Origin: an uncultured Lachnobacterium sp.
GTDB lineage: Bacteria; Bacillota; Clostridia; Lachnospirales; Lachnospiraceae
Assembly (NCBI GenBank): GCA_900549895.1
Contig: URQG01000076.1
Span: forward strand, 1 to 8,212
Direction of reading: 5' to 3'
DNA length: 8,212 bases
The translations under genes were made by a program, and so were the position numbers. The notes beneath the pieces were generated by a model that was not told where the DNA came from, searched no databases, and saw nothing but the letters and a program-made list of their open reading frames with translations. Each line of letters starts with the position of its first letter. Position 1 is the first letter of the stretch. This document shows, one piece after another, positions 6,741-8,212 of the stretch.

Positions 6741-8212
6741 ATGGTAAAGAATATGAAATTATTGGATAAAGCGTTACAGTTGTTACCGGAAGTAAAAGAG
6801 ACGGTGGTGGAACCTGTAATGACAGAGGCTTTCGGAAAGCCTCTTAAGAAGGGGGATTCCGTTGAAATTGATTTCGGACGGCACCTGGTAGGACATTTGA
6901 AATTAAAGCTTGGATATGAGCGCTCACATCCGGATGCGCCGGTATGGCTTCGTATTTCGTTTGCCGAAAACAAAAAAGAATTCGAAGAGCGCGTGGAAGA
7001 TTATCAGGGATGGATCTGTTCGGCATGGGTACAGCAGGAGCAGGTACATATTGATCTTGTTCCGGGAGAATATTCTTTACCGAGAAGATATTCGTTTCGC
7101 TACGTGAGGATCGAAGTGCTTGACATCAGTTCCAAATTTGATCTGGTTATGGAAAATGCCACAGTAACGGCACTGTCCTCCGCAGATGATCGCCTTTTAC
7201 ATGCATATCACAATGCGGATAAGGAGCTGGAACAGATCGACCGCATTGCCTGCAATACGCTGCATGACTGTATGCAGAAAGTATTTGAGGACGGACCGAA
7301 GCGTGACCAGAGACTCTGGATGGGCGATCTTCGTCTGCAGGCACTTGCCAATTACGAGACTTATCAGATGAATGATATGGTAAAAGGTTGTCTGTATCTG
7401 TTTGGAGCATTACCGATGGAAAACGGTCAGATCGGAGCCTGTGTTTTCCTGGAGCCGGAGCCGGAAGTGGATGATACATGTATGTTTGATTATTCACTTC
7501 TGTATGTGGTTGCACTGTGGGATTATTATACACAAACCGGAGACAAAGAAGCGCTTCGTGATCTGTGGGACATGGCAAGAAAGCAGATCTCGCTGGCACA
7601 GAAACAAGTGGACGACGGTATTGTCAGAGACTCGGATGTGATGGGCTGGTGCTTTCTTGACTGGTCGCTGGAACTGAATAAGCAGGCAGGTGCGCAGGGC
7701 GTTCTACTGTATGCGATGCAGAGCGCGATCGCGATCGCACAGGAATTAGGGGAAAGCCGTGATGCGGAATGCTTAAAAGAAACTTATGAAATCTACCGTG
7801 ATGCAGCCAAAGCGTATTTCTACGATGAATCGGAAGGGCTTTTTGTCAGCGGGAAAAGCAGACAGATCTCTTATGCAAGTCAGGTCTGGCTGATTCTTGG
7901 GGGCGTGGTCGATGCGAAAGAGGGACTTGAGATCCTGCAACGTGTTGTGGAAAGCAAAGAGGCTCTCGAGATGGTGACACCGTATATGTATCACTATTAC
8001 ATTGAGGCGCTGATCAAATGCGGGGCAGACAGGGAAGCTCTTGCAGTCATAAAAGAATACTGGGGCGGCATGGCAAGGCTTGGTGCAGATACCTTCTGGG
8101 AGTTATATAATCCGAAGAATCCGGATGAATCCCCGTATGGAGGAACCATTGTCAACAGTTACTGTCATGCATGGAGCTGTGCACCGGCATATTTCCTTCG
8201 AAAATATTATAT
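6741..8212 (+). CDS. GH78-like (alpha-L-rhamnosidase-related) protein, 3' truncated by window end
   Basis: The frame is open from ATG 6741 to the right edge with no stop: 490 codons plus two bases. An N-terminal beta-rich part (about 1-150) contains IDFGRHLVGHL (46-56) and FRYVRIEV (120-127), as in the beta-sandwich preceding GH78 catalytic domains. The (alpha/alpha)-type catalytic part has DGPKRDQRLWMGD (184-196), TFWE (451-454) and SYCHAW (473-478). These are the GH78 landmarks, with Asp184, Asp196 and Glu454 in expected places. The position of the usual catalytic Glu in the first motif holds Asp189 or Gln190, depending on alignment, so activity may differ from classical rhamnosidases. It is far shorter than typical 900-residue GH78 enzymes and has no signal peptide, so it is cytoplasmic. 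It begins 12 bases after the GH3 stop with only a weak ribosome site (GTGAGAAG), suggesting translational coupling. How much is missing at the 3' end cannot be told. Confidence 0.75.
   Translation, partial: MVKNMKLLDKALQLLPEVKETVVEPVMTEAFGKPLKKGDSVEIDFGRHLVGHLKLKLGYERSHPDAPVWLRISFAENKKEFEERVEDYQGWICSAWVQQEQVHIDLVPGEYSLPRRYSFRYVRIEVLDISSKFDLVMENATVTALSSADDRLLHAYHNADKELEQIDRIACNTLHDCMQKVFEDGPKRDQRLWMGDLRLQALANYETYQMNDMVKGCLYLFGALPMENGQIGACVFLEPEPEVDDTCMFDYSLLYVVALWDYYTQTGDKEALRDLWDMARKQISLAQKQVDDGIVRDSDVMGWCFLDWSLELNKQAGAQGVLLYAMQSAIAIAQELGESRDAECLKETYEIYRDAAKAYFYDESEGLFVSGKSRQISYASQVWLILGGVVDAKEGLEILQRVVESKEALEMVTPYMYHYYIEALIKCGADREALAVIKEYWGGMARLGADTFWELYNPKNPDESPYGGTIVNSYCHAWSCAPAYFLRKYY

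Noticed and set aside
7147..7599. 150-codon open frame on the - strand within the GH78-like gene
   Set aside because: It is antisense to a conserved family motif region, is unusually rich in Pro, Arg, Cys and His, and has no ribosome site or family resemblance. It is a shadow of the + strand codon pattern, as are the other antisense frames in the window.
7725..7738. Overlapping double GCGATCGC (HIP1-like octamer)
   Set aside because: It sits in a coding stretch for alternating Ala and Ile, occurs once, and the window is not cyanobacterial. It is best explained by codon choice.
144..8212. GATC is frequent, roughly 75-80 sites by hand count against about 32 expected at random
   Set aside because: Most sites are a codon ending in G followed by the Ile codon ATC, and none were seen in the intergenic gaps, so codon bias explains the excess without a methylation signal.

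Overview
The window looks like part of a genome from an anaerobic, low-to-mid GC Gram-positive of the Clostridia, most likely Lachnospiraceae or a relative. This is inferred from strong AGGAGG-type ribosome binding sites, a lipoprotein-type solute-binding protein (lipobox LAGC), codon use with many ATC/GGA/GCA codons, and the kind of sugar-uptake genes present. The first 14 bases are not genomic. They match the 3' end of the Nextera/Tn5 mosaic end, so position 1 is the end of a contig carrying untrimmed adapter.

All recognisable genes are on the + strand and form one carbohydrate-uptake and breakdown locus. A possible tail of an upstream gene ends at 68. A promoter (about 90-119) then precedes a double-domain sugar ABC ATPase (144-1646), which is followed closely by a first RbsC-type permease (1660-2625). 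The 63-base gap after it holds a near-consensus promoter overlapped by a 21-base perfect palindrome, directly before the solute-binding lipoprotein gene (2689-3885). A GC-rich stem-loop (3904-3931) follows that gene. Next are a second, diverged RbsC-type permease (4015-5019), a cytoplasmic GH3 enzyme of the NagZ type (5043-6728), and a GH78-like (alpha-L-rhamnosidase-related) protein that runs off the right edge (6741 to beyond 8212).

The inferred logic is this: the lipoprotein captures a sugar or small glycoside outside the cell, a heteromeric permease moves it in, one ATPase polypeptide powers transport, and two glycosidases without signal peptides take it apart in the cytoplasm. The transporter is asymmetric at two levels. 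The ATPase appears to have one intact and one fully degenerate nucleotide site, and one permease keeps the family's glycine-rich loop while the other has lost it. The two enzymes both depart from textbook active-site motifs: PGDG instead of PGHG in the GH3 protein, and no Glu in the GH78 acid motif. The substrate is unknown. A rhamnose- and N-acetylhexosamine-containing glycoside is a testable guess.

There are no tRNAs, rRNAs, CRISPR arrays, insertion sequences or clear intrinsic terminators. No gene-free stretch exceeds about 140 bases.
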